Positions 32,215-39,397 of a DNA stretch of 44,908 nt are shown piece after piece (the first letter of the stretch is position 1; each line of letters begins with the position of its first letter). The translations under genes were made by a program, and so were the position numbers. Origin of the DNA: a virus. Below the pieces are notes generated by a model that saw only the letters and a program-made list of their open reading frames with translations, was not told the origin of the DNA and did not search any database. The stretch spans positions 1-44,908 of the IMG/VR virus record IMGVR_UViG_3300027972_000002. The stretch is one strand, 5' to 3'.

Positions 32215-34255
32215 TTGGAGCTCCTTCTGTAGATTGTGAGGCAGCTGTTATTTGCTGCATTATTGTAGGCGGCTGCTTAGCTTCAGGCTGCACAGAGCTA
32301 CCAGGAACATATTGATACTGATCAGGTGTGGGCTGAGGCGGCAGTAACTTCTGGATATCTTTAGGCTCAATATTACCTTTAGCGAGTCCCTCAGCTATCA
32401 TCTGAGCTGTTTGCTGCCAAGCTCCCATAGCCTGCTCAAATGCTTGTTGCTGGGAACTCTTCTCAAAACTCTTAAGATCAGCGCCCTTAGTTTTGAGTAA
32501 ATAGCTGAATAGCGGGGTGACATTATAACCAGCTGCCAGATTCGGCGCAGCTTGTAAAGTCTGCAAGGCCATAGTAAGTGTCTCACTATCTATCTGCTTA
32601 GATACGGGAGTAAGACCATCAGCCATCTTGAAGTTAAGTACTGCAGTTCGCAGAGCTATTGGATCAATCTTCACGTTAGTTTGCTCTTGTGAATTGTACA
32701 GAGTAGTACCACCTTGATATTGCAAGATATTAAATTTCAGTATCTCCTTAAGTGGTACAAATACTTGAGCCTCCAGAAGCATTGAGGTCATCATATCACG
32801 ACCACTAGCATTGCTCATAATATCTTGATACTCTTCTGCTGTCCTATTGCCCTTAGTAAATAGACCTCGCTGTGCGCGGTTACGGCCAGATACTTCATCA
32901 GTGAATGAAGACAGCTGGGCGATTTTAGCCATAACATCCCGAGATTGGTCATCCCTGAAAGGTACTTGCGTAAACGCATCAGTAACAGACTTACCATAGG
33001 CAGCAGGCCGTACAGGTATCTTACTTGCGGGATTTGGATTATTAATATCGGCTTCGCGGATTCTACTTGGATCATATACGATACGATCAAAGATAGATTT
33101 ACGAGATGCTGCCAGTGATTGATTCAGTATTGTGGTACTTACTTGCTGGAATGGAGTTACATTCTCTGCCAGTGTCTTAGTCTGATAACCTAAGCCGTCC
33201 TCATTAGGCTGGCCAAATAGCATAGGAATTCTATTGTGTGCGTTAGTTTGGCGTTCAGCAGATATAATTACTGAGCCATTCACAATAATGAATTTCCAGA
33301 TTTGCGGAGTATTTGGGCCAGGAACTCGCAGATCAAAGTCTTTAGGAATTATGCGGCCGTATAGAGTAGTTACCTCATATATGTTTTTATACTGGATACT
33401 GGATTTAGACTGAGCCTGAGTAGCCCAAGACATCCAGTCAGTACTAGCTCTCATGTTACGATCAATGGTAGCTCCAGGATTAATCACAGGGATGTAATAG
33501 GACTCAGTACCACCTACACCTCCAACTCCGCTCTCAAAAGCTGGCTTAATATTGTCTAGGATTACATTGGTACCCAGTTGTGAGATTAACTTCTTAAGAG
33601 CTACGCGAGACATTAGCTTAGTATTACCTGCGAATTCACCTTCAGTACTTATGAGTGCAGGAGATACTCTGGTATCTAGTAGTGTGTTATATGGATCACT
33701 TCGTGTGATTGTATTACCTTCCCACACTACACTAGTTGGGCGGGCCTCTTTAGCACTGTAGGTGAGATCGGTTTCCAGAGCTGGTGTGACTATGCAGTCC
33801 CAAGCAACTTCAATTGCGCTGACTGGATATTTAAATCCGTCGCGAATAAATAGTTGCAACTCTCGTATCCAACCTCCACGAATAGATTGATCTTCTAAGA
33901 TAGTGTTAAATTGCAGTGCCTGATCTTCGTACTGAGGATTAGATACAGCCTCGAAAATGGGGATACCTGTAAGGAACACACTAGACTGATAAGCAACCGC
34001 GTTTTCCACTTGAGGCATAACTACAGGCACTGTTATATTTTGGAGCTGTGTACTGTCGCCGTAACTATTAGCCAGTTTAGCTCTGCGGTGTGTTGTAGTC
34101 TGATCTTCCTCTCGCATATAGGAGAGATCCACAGCCTTCATCTGCTGGCGTAAGTTCCAATTAGCTTCAAGCATAGAGTAGCAAGAGCGATGAAAATCTA
34201 AGATACCTTCCTGGGCAATCTTAGGTATATACATTGGAGTATTTGGAGTAGCCAT
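32207..34255 (-). CDS. Portal protein
   Basis: 682 aa, AAAGGAA site. Size, position after terminase, and the N-terminal layout ('DFHRSCYSMLEANWNLRQQMKAVDLSYMREED...', then 'ITVPVVMPQVENAVAYQSSVFLTG') match large podoviral portal proteins. The helical, Gln/Pro-rich C-terminus (about 590-682) would form the barrel or C-terminal extension. It forms the dodecameric DNA channel and binds TerL and the adaptor. Confidence 0.87.
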   Translation of the reverse strand: MATPNTPMYIPKIAQEGILDFHRSCYSMLEANWNLRQQMKAVDLSYMREEDQTTTHRRAKLANSYGDSTQLQNITVPVVMPQVENAVAYQSSVFLTGIPIFEAVSNPQYEDQALQFNTILEDQSIRGGWIRELQLFIRDGFKYPVSAIEVAWDCIVTPALETDLTYSAKEARPTSVVWEGNTITRSDPYNTLLDTRVSPALISTEGEFAGNTKLMSRVALKKLISQLGTNVILDNIKPAFESGVGGVGGTESYYIPVINPGATIDRNMRASTDWMSWATQAQSKSSIQYKNIYEVTTLYGRIIPKDFDLRVPGPNTPQIWKFIIVNGSVIISAERQTNAHNRIPMLFGQPNEDGLGYQTKTLAENVTPFQQVSTTILNQSLAASRKSIFDRIVYDPSRIREADINNPNPASKIPVRPAAYGKSVTDAFTQVPFRDDQSRDVMAKIAQLSSFTDEVSGRNRAQRGLFTKGNRTAEEYQDIMSNASGRDMMTSMLLEAQVFVPLKEILKFNILQYQGGTTLYNSQEQTNVKIDPIALRTAVLNFKMADGLTPVSKQIDSETLTMALQTLQAAPNLAAGYNVTPLFSYLLKTKGADLKSFEKSSQQQAFEQAMGAWQQTAQMIAEGLAKGNIEPKDIQKLLPPQPTPDQYQYVPGSSVQPEAKQPPTIMQQITAASQSTEGAPSV

Positions 34256-34257
34256 GA

Positions 34258-34683
34258 TTATTTAGTTTCCTTTGGTTTTGTGGGACTTGGCTTACGAGCT
34301 TGCGCTACTGCATCGAATAGTTCAGTTATATAGGCAGGAGTAATTTGTTTACCGAGATTTACCTCTTTAGCTATAGCTGCACCGCCCTTAGCTACAAGTT
34401 CCTCAAGCATAGTTTTACGCTTATATTTTCCTTCTAATAGCGCGGATCTATCTGATTGTTCTTTAGCTAGAGCTGCGGCTTTTTCTTTCTCCACTATAGC
34501 ATTCATTACTTCCAGAGTTGCAGAAGTAGTAGGAGACACGGTTTCTGTCTGACTCGGAGCTCCTAACAATACATCCTCGCCAGTATCTTTCTTGTATTGT
34601 GCGCGAGCTGCTGGACTCATTACATCTGAGGGCTGCAGTATGGACTTAATTAAGTCAGCTACACTGGATTTAGTATCAGCCAT
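34258..34683 (-). CDS. Small helical late protein (141 aa)
   Basis: Weak ribosome site. Lys/Ala/Glu-rich, helical, with a Thr/Ser-rich segment (VSPTTSATLEVM) and a basic Pro-rich end. Lies two bases before the portal start; may be an accessory packaging or head protein. No family recognised. Confidence 0.7.
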   Translation of the reverse strand: MADTKSSVADLIKSILQPSDVMSPAARAQYKKDTGEDVLLGAPSQTETVSPTTSATLEVMNAIVEKEKAAALAKEQSDRSALLEGKYKRKTMLEELVAKGGAAIAKEVNLGKQITPAYITELFDAVAQARKPSPTKPKETK

Positions 34684-34692
34684 AGTAAGTTC

Positions 34693-34875
34693 TCACTCTC
34701 TAGTGAATTTAGTTTTAGAGGCTTTACGCACAATCTCCTCAGTACCGCCTTTTGCAGCCTTAAGAGTAGCTTTCTCTGCTTTATCTTCGTCATCCTCACC
34801 AGCTTTAATAAGAGCCAGTAACTCAGCAGTGGCTTTTCTAAGTGCGTCTCTATCTTCAGTTTTATCGCTTGCCAT
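34693..34875 (-). CDS. Very small charged helical protein (60 aa)
   Basis: GGAG precedes the ATG. Almost all charged residues (Lys/Glu/Asp) and Ala, no Cys; predicted one long helix. Lies between terminase and the 141-aa gene. Function unknown. Confidence 0.7.
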   Translation of the reverse strand: MASDKTEDRDALRKATAELLALIKAGEDDEDKAEKATLKAAKGGTEEIVRKASKTKFTRE

Positions 34876-34912
34876 AATAGTTATATCTCCAAGTAGTATT
34901 TAGTTGCGGATG

Positions 34913-36454
34913 TTAACAGCTACAATTTTCTAGTGATCCATACACTCTTGTGGAGTCATGATCTTGCGCGCCCATAGTGTTACTTATAGCTATGAAACTG
35001 CCGAATTCCTCCATCACCCTCACACTATAAGTTAGTAAGTCTAAGATCCCATCCACGTTATCTCTGCGAAGTGCATTGAACTGACTAATCTGATAATGCA
35101 CCTGAGTCTTAACATCCGGATGTATTATCACATCACCGCGCAGTAACTCTTTAAACATAGTGAGAATTCTAGTTACCTTTGATAGCGAGCCAGAGTATAT
35201 CGGTACACACTCAATTCCTGATACTTGTAACTGCTCACCAATGAATTGGAACCAATAGAGTAGCGAGTACTGATATGCGTTGGCTTCTATGGCTATAAGT
35301 GAGCAGTTATATTGGAAACACATGCTGTAAGCTGCTCGTATTGTGTCGCCAGGACTTAGGCGGTCTTCAATAATATGGCGTAATACTGGCTTGCCATCGA
35401 GTATCTGGAAGTGGCCGATACTTACGAAGTCACTATTAGCCTTATCATTCGAGGGATCTATTATTATATAGTCGCCAAGTGAAATCTCATGAGCATCGAA
35501 CGGATACTGCGGTACTTTAGAGAGGTCAATAGCATTATTACTACTGGCGTTTTCATCATTAAGTACCTCAGAGTAAAATATCTCTGGGTGGCCCGCATTT
35601 AAATCACTCTGAAATTCTTCCAGTAGCTGTGATAGTGGCTGCAAGTCCTCCCAAAGAGAGGTTCCATCCTGTAAGATGCCGCCAACAATGAATTTAGTCC
35701 AACTTGGGTTAGCTTTTAACTTGCGTAATATGCTCCATCTGGTAGGATACATATTAGCAACAAAGATATATAAGCATCCAGAGGGGGATTTAGCTTTCAT
35801 AGCTGTACCAATCATCCAGCGTTCAATTGCCTCGCTAACTGTTTGTGATTCTGCTTCCTCACGAGTCTGTATGTCCTCAAATATCATAATATCTGGACGC
35901 TCGTTGGCTCTGTTAGTACCACGAATTGCGCCATTCTTACCAATAGCTTGAAGAATTATAGTTCTGCCTCGAAATCCAAATACTTTAGTATCCTGCGTGT
36001 CAGTTTCCTTGCCGAGTTCCCAATTACCGAATACCGCTCGGATATTTGCATTAGATAGCATTGCACATACGTCAGTAATGATGTTAACTGCGAGTTTTTC
36101 ATTGGCACTAATTACAATGATGTAGCGACGAGATGTAAATAGGATGCAAAATACGATAAAGAATTTAATAAATGTGGTTTTACCAAAACCTCGAGGTAGC
36201 CCCAGAGCTAACTTAGAGAAATCACGCGGCTTAAACACGTAGCCTAAGAGCCAGTTCCAAGCAGATATGAATACTGGTGGGAATAAGTAGCGCATAAGAG
36301 ATGGCGCGGCCAGTGCTGCCAGGAAGTCAAGATTAGTCCTTGCAAGTTCGAACACTTGAGATTGATCGTAACTAGCTTGAGATATATCCACCTCTTCGCG
36401 AGAGTTATCTACTGGAGCTAATATGCCGAGCTGTGATTCTAAGTCTGTGGCCAT
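34913..36454 (-). CDS. terL: Large terminase subunit
   Basis: 513 aa. Walker A-type GLPRGFGKT (85-93), Walker B 'DIMIFEDI', and a C-terminal RNase H-like nuclease with 'YIIIDPSND', 'LIAIEANAYQ' and 'DGILDLLTYS' acidic positions. It cuts and translocates DNA into the procapsid with TerS and portal. The start lacks a clear Shine-Dalgarno sequence; the 62-aa gene ends 12 bases upstream, so coupling is possible. Confidence 0.93.
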   Translation of the reverse strand: MATDLESQLGILAPVDNSREEVDISQASYDQSQVFELARTNLDFLAALAAPSLMRYLFPPVFISAWNWLLGYVFKPRDFSKLALGLPRGFGKTTFIKFFIVFCILFTSRRYIIVISANEKLAVNIITDVCAMLSNANIRAVFGNWELGKETDTQDTKVFGFRGRTIILQAIGKNGAIRGTNRANERPDIMIFEDIQTREEAESQTVSEAIERWMIGTAMKAKSPSGCLYIFVANMYPTRWSILRKLKANPSWTKFIVGGILQDGTSLWEDLQPLSQLLEEFQSDLNAGHPEIFYSEVLNDENASSNNAIDLSKVPQYPFDAHEISLGDYIIIDPSNDKANSDFVSIGHFQILDGKPVLRHIIEDRLSPGDTIRAAYSMCFQYNCSLIAIEANAYQYSLLYWFQFIGEQLQVSGIECVPIYSGSLSKVTRILTMFKELLRGDVIIHPDVKTQVHYQISQFNALRRDNVDGILDLLTYSVRVMEEFGSFIAISNTMGAQDHDSTRVYGSLENCSC

Positions 36455-36466
36455 GAGTTTATCAGG

Positions 36467-36655
36467 TTACTTTATTGTTATTGATGATGTTGTAAGTGAG
36501 AAGTTATAGCGCATTTGCAGTAGTAAAGTCTCAGCCCGCTTGCGGTCATTGGCAAGAAGTGTTGCAGTAGTTGCAGCTTTAGCCTCATATATTAGCTTAG
36601 CTGCGGCCTCAGACTGAGCTGGAAGCTTTAGCGGCTGCTGTGTTATTTGACTCAT
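36467..36655 (-). CDS. Small protein overlapping terS (62 aa)
   Basis: Starts inside terS, with AGGAG nine bases before ATG 36655; the overlap is 47 bases in another frame. A helical Ala/Lys/Gln-rich N-terminal half followed by 'LLLQMRYNFSLTTSSITIK'. The strong ribosome site argues it is real. Unknown role, probably in packaging. Confidence 0.68.
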   Translation of the reverse strand: MSQITQQPLKLPAQSEAAAKLIYEAKAATTATLLANDRKRAETLLLQMRYNFSLTTSSITIK

Positions 36656-37181
36656 TTTTATATTCTCCTAACTTTCTAGTGAGTGCGGTAGTAGGTATTG
36701 TGATGAGTTCTTGCTCGCCAGCTTCCACTACTTGATTATGTGCATTGGTTACGAATTTGCTTGTGATACTGATTGGAAGAGATAGCTGCACAATAGTCTG
36801 GTTAATTACAGTGTTTTCAGGTGCACTAGCTCCGCGCCTCTTAGCTGCATTAATTACTGTGATGGCTCTAAGTACTTCCATAGGCTTATACATCATTGGA
36901 AGTAAGTCTTTCATTTTCTCTACTAGAGCATCCTCTATGAAATCATACTGTTTATCTCTGGCGGTTGCAGCTTGTAGTGACTCAAAGCGGCGGCCCGTGA
37001 CTTGCTGGGCGAAACTTTCCTCACTCAGAAGTTGTGAGATATAGGATTCACTAACTCCTAGAGCTGACGCGCAAACACCAGGACTCAGGCCATTGCCTAG
37101 CATCTCTAGAATCCGGCCTTGAGTACCCTCGTATTTAGTAACAGTGGCAATATCCAGATTCATATTTGTATTGTGTGTCAT
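36609..37181 (-). CDS. terS: Small terminase subunit-like DNA-binding protein
   Basis: 190 aa, first gene of the late operon, GGAG site. The N-terminal 55 residues contain a helix-turn-helix ('ILEMLGNGLSPGVCASALGVSESYISQLL') as in TerS. The central region is helical (about 60-115), and a beta-rich segment (VIVNQTIVQLSLP) precedes a basic C-terminus. It recognises the packaging site and feeds TerL. The position directly before TerL supports the call. Confidence 0.8.
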   Translation of the reverse strand: MTHNTNMNLDIATVTKYEGTQGRILEMLGNGLSPGVCASALGVSESYISQLLSEESFAQQVTGRRFESLQAATARDKQYDFIEDALVEKMKDLLPMMYKPMEVLRAITVINAAKRRGASAPENTVINQTIVQLSLPISITSKFVTNAHNQVVEAGEQELITIPTTALTRKLGEYKNESNNTAAAKASSSV

Positions 37182-37216
37182 ATCTCAGCTCCGCAGTTTT
37201 CACTATATTATGAGCT

Positions 37217-37225
37217 ATTATAGCA
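37217..37225 (-). promoter_or_regulatory. Extended -10 promoter of the late operon
   Basis: On the minus strand, TGCTATAAT: a consensus -10 hexamer with the TGn extension. No good -35 is visible at the usual distance. Transcription would begin near 37210, leaving a leader of about 30 nt before terS (start 37181). It is the only strong promoter I find ahead of the 25-kb late operon. Confidence 0.65.
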
Positions 37226-37362
37226 ATGTAAGTATGTAAAGATGTAATGGGGGACACAGCTAATAACTCTGTTAGTAATATGAGTGTAAAAAGTTTAGAA
37301 AATTATGGGAGGTGTCTTAGGTATAGGAAGCAGCACAGAATAAAAAAGGGTCTATACCCCTA

Positions 37363-37417
37363 GGCTTCGCCAGTAATTGCTAGTAAGTACTTGCTATTAG
37401 TGAGTGCTGGCTTCGCC
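37363..37417. repeat. GGCTTCGCC direct repeats flanking a near-palindromic centre
   Basis: GGCTTCGCC at 37363-37371 and 37409-37417. Between them AGTAAGTACTTGCT (14 bp) is palindromic apart from one G/T pair, and the flanks GCCAG / CTGGC are complementary. It could be a protein-binding site or stem-loop in the untranslated region. Confidence 0.5.
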
Positions 37418-37450
37418 TGCTGTGAGTGTGAGTGCTTGCACCTTGCAGGT

Positions 37451-37508
37451 GTGACATTAATTGTCAGTGTGACGTAATTTGTCACCTATATGTGACGCTA
37501 TTGGGCAC
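37451..37508. promoter_or_regulatory. Three tandem operator-like palindromes (GTGAC-N7-GTCAC type)
   Basis: Site 1 GTGACATTAATTGTCAG (37451-37467), site 2 GTGACGTAATTTGTCAC (37469-37485), site 3 GTGACGCTATTGGGCAC (37492-37508). All have the same half-site length; site 3 is the most degenerate. They lie 107-165 bp upstream of the sigma54-like element, where activator sites usually occur, but could equally be repressor operators for both divergent units. Confidence 0.65.
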
Positions 37509-37614
37509 ATTGCTAGTATTAGCTGGCGCATGGATATATTAGCGTATGATTATATAGTGGTGTAAGCCATTGATTGCATTGAGGATTATATTATTTATTG
37601 TGATATTGTGCTAG

Positions 37615-37631
37615 CTGGCACGATTACTGCT
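37615..37631 (+). promoter_or_regulatory. Sigma54-like promoter (-24/-12)
   Basis: CTGGCACGATTACTGCT matches the consensus YTGGCACGRNNNTTGCW at all but one informative position (C for T). The invariant GG-N10-GC spacing is kept (GG 37617-37618, GC 37629-37630). Predicted start is near 37641-37642, about 50 nt before the ATG at 37693. It could be chance, so it needs testing. Confidence 0.5.
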
Positions 37632-37692
37632 TACTATATATGTGAGAGCTGGCGCATTTCGCTGCTGCCTCATAACTTATATGGAGCCTAAC

Positions 37693-38418
37693 ATGAACAC
37701 AACATCAACTATCAATACATCAGCAGTTAATATCAATACAATTGGCAATCTCACTCAGCCGCTGCAATCCAGCGTATTTATTCCTATGGTTGCTAGTAAG
37801 GATAAGGCAGTAGCAGCTGGCAATCGTTGGTGCAAGCTGATTAAGAAAGGAGAGAATAGTAAGTTAGCTGCTAGTTTGGCAGTGGAAGTGCCACAGATGC
37901 AAGTTAGTATCTTGGCTGATGCAATCACTAAGCCAGCAATCAGTGAGTATTTGCTGGCATCATTGGAGCAATTGCAGAATGGATATATTAAATCCCGTGC
38001 AGAAGCTGGCGCACTTAGTATTCAGTACAGTGAGCTATCACTAGTGAAACTTGAGGAATTCGCAGGGCTTGAGAATGAAGCTAGTGGTATTGGTCAGATC
38101 AGCTCTGAAAGAATTACTAACTGGTTCAATGCGGAATTGCGTGACTTGTGGATTGTGGCTCTCAGTGATCGCCTCGGAATCAGTGAGAGTGCAACAGATG
38201 CAGATGTTAAGAGGCTGGAACAGATTGCGAATCAAACGCGTGATAACTTGGCGAAGCTGGCAAGCAAGAAGCCAGTACATTTTGATGAGAGGGTGCGTAA
38301 TGCACTGAATGCAGCACTAGCCTGTGCTAATGAGGATGATAGCTTTGCTCAGAGAATCAGCGCGAAGCTTAATATTGCAGTGAGTGATGATGATATGTTA
38401 GCAAGTCTGGGTATGTAA
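37693..38418 (+). CDS. Protein of unknown function, first gene right of the divergent region (241 aa)
   Basis: ATG 37693 has GGAG six bases upstream; upstream in-frame codons are less likely. The N-terminal 30 residues are Thr/Asn-rich, the centre is helical ('LAVEVPQMQVSILADAIT', 'EYLLASLEQLQNGYIKSRAEAG'), and the C-terminus ends DDDMLASLGM. No DNA-binding motif was recognised. It lies between the candidate regulatory sites and the candidate origin. Its C-terminal half resembles the 211-aa protein (385-1020) in pattern and ending; a distant paralogue relation is tentative. Confidence 0.82.
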   Translation: MNTTSTINTSAVNINTIGNLTQPLQSSVFIPMVASKDKAVAAGNRWCKLIKKGENSKLAASLAVEVPQMQVSILADAITKPAISEYLLASLEQLQNGYIKSRAEAGALSIQYSELSLVKLEEFAGLENEASGIGQISSERITNWFNAELRDLWIVALSDRLGISESATDADVKRLEQIANQTRDNLAKLASKKPVHFDERVRNALNAALACANEDDSFAQRISAKLNIAVSDDDMLASLGM

Positions 38419-38470
38419 TGAGTGTGATGTGAGATATTGAGATAGTTACAGTGATATTGAGGTATCCCCC

Positions 38471-38546
38471 TCAAACATGAAAACTTCTCAATACTTCTCA
38501 AAACTTCATGAAACTTCACATAACTACACGAACTACCATATTTCAC
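38471..38546 (+). repeat. Iteron array, left arm
   Basis: Seven consecutive units in exact 10-bp register, approximating AAACTTCTCA: 38471-38480 (divergent), 38481-38490, 38491-38500, 38501-38510, 38511-38520, 38521-38530 and 38531-38540, followed by TTTCAC. The 3' part, AACTACCATATTTCAC (38531-38546), is an exact inverted copy of 38802-38817. The order of sub-motifs (AAACAT, three or four AAACTTC, two AACTAC, ATATTTCAC) is the same in both arms. Confidence 0.8.
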
Positions 38547-38557
38547 CTCCCCCATAA

Positions 38558-38578
38558 ATGACCCCTTTTTATGGTCAT
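38558..38578. other. ATGACC / GGTCAT hairpin
   Basis: ATGACC (38558-38563) pairs with GGTCAT (38573-38578) around a CCTTTTTAT loop, just inside the left iteron arm. Part of the candidate origin. Confidence 0.5.
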
Positions 38579-38661
38579 ATTCTGGATAGCACTGAGTACC
38601 ATAGCAGGGTAGATAGCATCTAGTAGTATATATAGGTAGTTAGTTAGGGGGGTGTATGTTT

Positions 38662-38673
38662 AATTTATAAATT
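38662..38673. other. AT-rich palindromic core of the candidate origin
   Basis: AATTTATAAATT is a perfect 12-bp palindrome within an AT-rich stretch (38657-38677), lying roughly midway between the two iteron arms. It could be the unwinding element. Confidence 0.55.
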
Positions 38674-38725
38674 TTTCGTAGGGTATGGATATACATCAAT
38701 CAACTCTCTATAGCACCTAGCTAGT

Positions 38726-38757
38726 TATAACACCATATAGCATCTATGGTAGTTATA
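38726..38757. other. Long imperfect hairpin / cruciform near the right iteron arm
   Basis: TATAACACCATA (38726-38737) pairs with TATGGT-A-GTTATA (38745-38757): 12 bp with one bulged A around a TAGCATC loop. It lies between the AT-rich core and the right iterons and may be a protein target or priming hairpin. Confidence 0.6.
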
Positions 38758-38801
38758 GAGTAAGGGCGAAAAATGAGGGGAAATAATGGAATCGGCATAT
38801 C

Positions 38802-38870
38802 GTGAAATATGGTAGTTTAGGTAGTTACCGGAAGTTTGGTGAAGTTTGATGAAGTTTTGAGATGTTTGGG
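38802..38870 (-). repeat. Iteron array, right arm (inverted)
   Basis: Units in 10-bp register, read on the minus strand as variants of TCAAACTTCA: 38811-38820, 38821-38830, 38831-38840, 38841-38850, 38851-38860 and 38861-38870, preceded by GTGAAATAT. It is the mirror image of the left arm with about 255 bp between. Confidence 0.8.
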
Positions 38871-38907
38871 GATCGCAGCATTTTGACATAACTAAAGGAG
38901 AAATGAG

Positions 38908-39072
38908 ATGAAAGAGAAGTTTAAGGAGTATCTAGCAGAGATAGGCCTGAGATATGCAGTGCATTATGGTAAATACATGGATATTCCATTGGCAGTGCTG
39001 CAACTATGGCATAGTGACAAGTCGGAACAGACACAGAATGACATAAGGAGATATTATAATGAGTGTTGCTAA
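38908..39072 (+). CDS. Very small protein after the candidate origin (54 aa)
   Basis: ATG with AAAGGAG seven bases upstream, 55 codons to the TAA at 39070. Sequence is helical with a Tyr/Trp-rich middle ('YAVHYGKYMDIPLAVLQLW') that resembles small phage proteins of unknown role. It overlaps the next gene by 14 bases. Good ribosome site and coding flow, but no family. Confidence 0.65.
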   Translation: MKEKFKEYLAEIGLRYAVHYGKYMDIPLAVLQLWHSDKSEQTQNDIRRYYNECC

Positions 39073-39220
39073 ATATGATGAAAGAAAGAAGTGTTATGTT
39101 ATTACAGTGCATAGTGATTATGCGCACGACAGATTACTTGAGCAACTGGAAGCTGAGGGAAGGCAACTGAGAAGTGTAGTAAGATATAGTAGTAATCACA
39201 TTGTAGTGATGTATATATAG
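39059..39220 (+). CDS. Very small protein (53 aa)
   Basis: ATG 39059 has AAGGAG eight bases upstream and overlaps the previous gene's end in another frame; 54 codons to the TAG at 39218. Pattern: strand 'KCYVITVHSDYAHDRLLEQLEAEGRQLRSVVRYSSNHIVVMYI', a beta-alpha-beta arrangement. No family recognised. Confidence 0.65.
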   Translation: MSVAKYDERKKCYVITVHSDYAHDRLLEQLEAEGRQLRSVVRYSSNHIVVMYI

Positions 39221-39261
39221 TATGTGATACAGCCCTGACATATATAAATAGTATCTTTCTT

Positions 39262-39363
39262 GCTAGTTCTTATGGGTACAATAAACTGAAAAGAACTAGC
39301 GCAACTGCTGACATATCAGCATCTTATATTGTGACAGGATATAAGGTGATGCAATGTTGCATC
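39262..39363 (+). other. Structured leader with four tandem hairpins
   Basis: Hairpins: (1) 39262-39271 with 39291-39300, 10 bp perfect, 19-nt loop; (2) TGCTGA/TCAGCA (39306-39321), 4-nt loop; (3) CTTATAT/ATATAAG (39323-39345), 9-nt loop; (4) GATGCA/TGCATC (39348-39363), tetraloop ATGT. They lie one after another within 102 bp and end 34 bases before the start of the GCT-repeat gene. The sequence resembles a regulatory leader or small RNA; I see no promoter of good quality upstream. Confidence 0.6.
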
Positions 39364-39397
39364 TTTGAAACACTAAATAGACTGGAGATTATATATC

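Larger units (their letters stand above)
37182..37692. other. Divergent control region between the late operon and the plus-strand unit
   Basis: 511 bp with no convincing gene. It holds the late extended -10 promoter (37217-37225), two GGCTTCGCC repeats (37363-37417), three tandem palindromes (37451-37508), two AGCTGGCGCAT copies (37521-37531, 37647-37657), and a sigma54-like -24/-12 element (37615-37631). The sequence is AT-rich, with alternating palindromes expected for a regulated divergent promoter region. Confidence 0.75.
38419..38907. other. 489-bp non-coding region holding the candidate replication origin
   Basis: No open frame. It contains two inverted arrays of 10-bp iterons, an AT-rich palindromic core, a long hairpin and smaller palindromes (each listed separately). 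The region lies close to where transcription diverges, the usual place of a theta-type origin. Confidence 0.7.

Noticed and set aside
12486-37181. Plus-strand ORFs of 60-260 codons within the late region (for example at 29406-30206)
   Set aside because: They lie antisense to well-supported structural genes, have no ribosome sites, and have unusual composition.
37348-37359. GGGT-CTAT-ACCC hairpin with an A-run, as a minus-strand terminator
   Set aside because: The stem is only 4 bp and no minus-strand unit to the right would need ending.
38882-38887. TTGACA upstream of the 54-aa gene as a promoter -35
   Set aside because: No acceptable -10 at 16-18 bases; the position where -10 should be is the gene's start codon.
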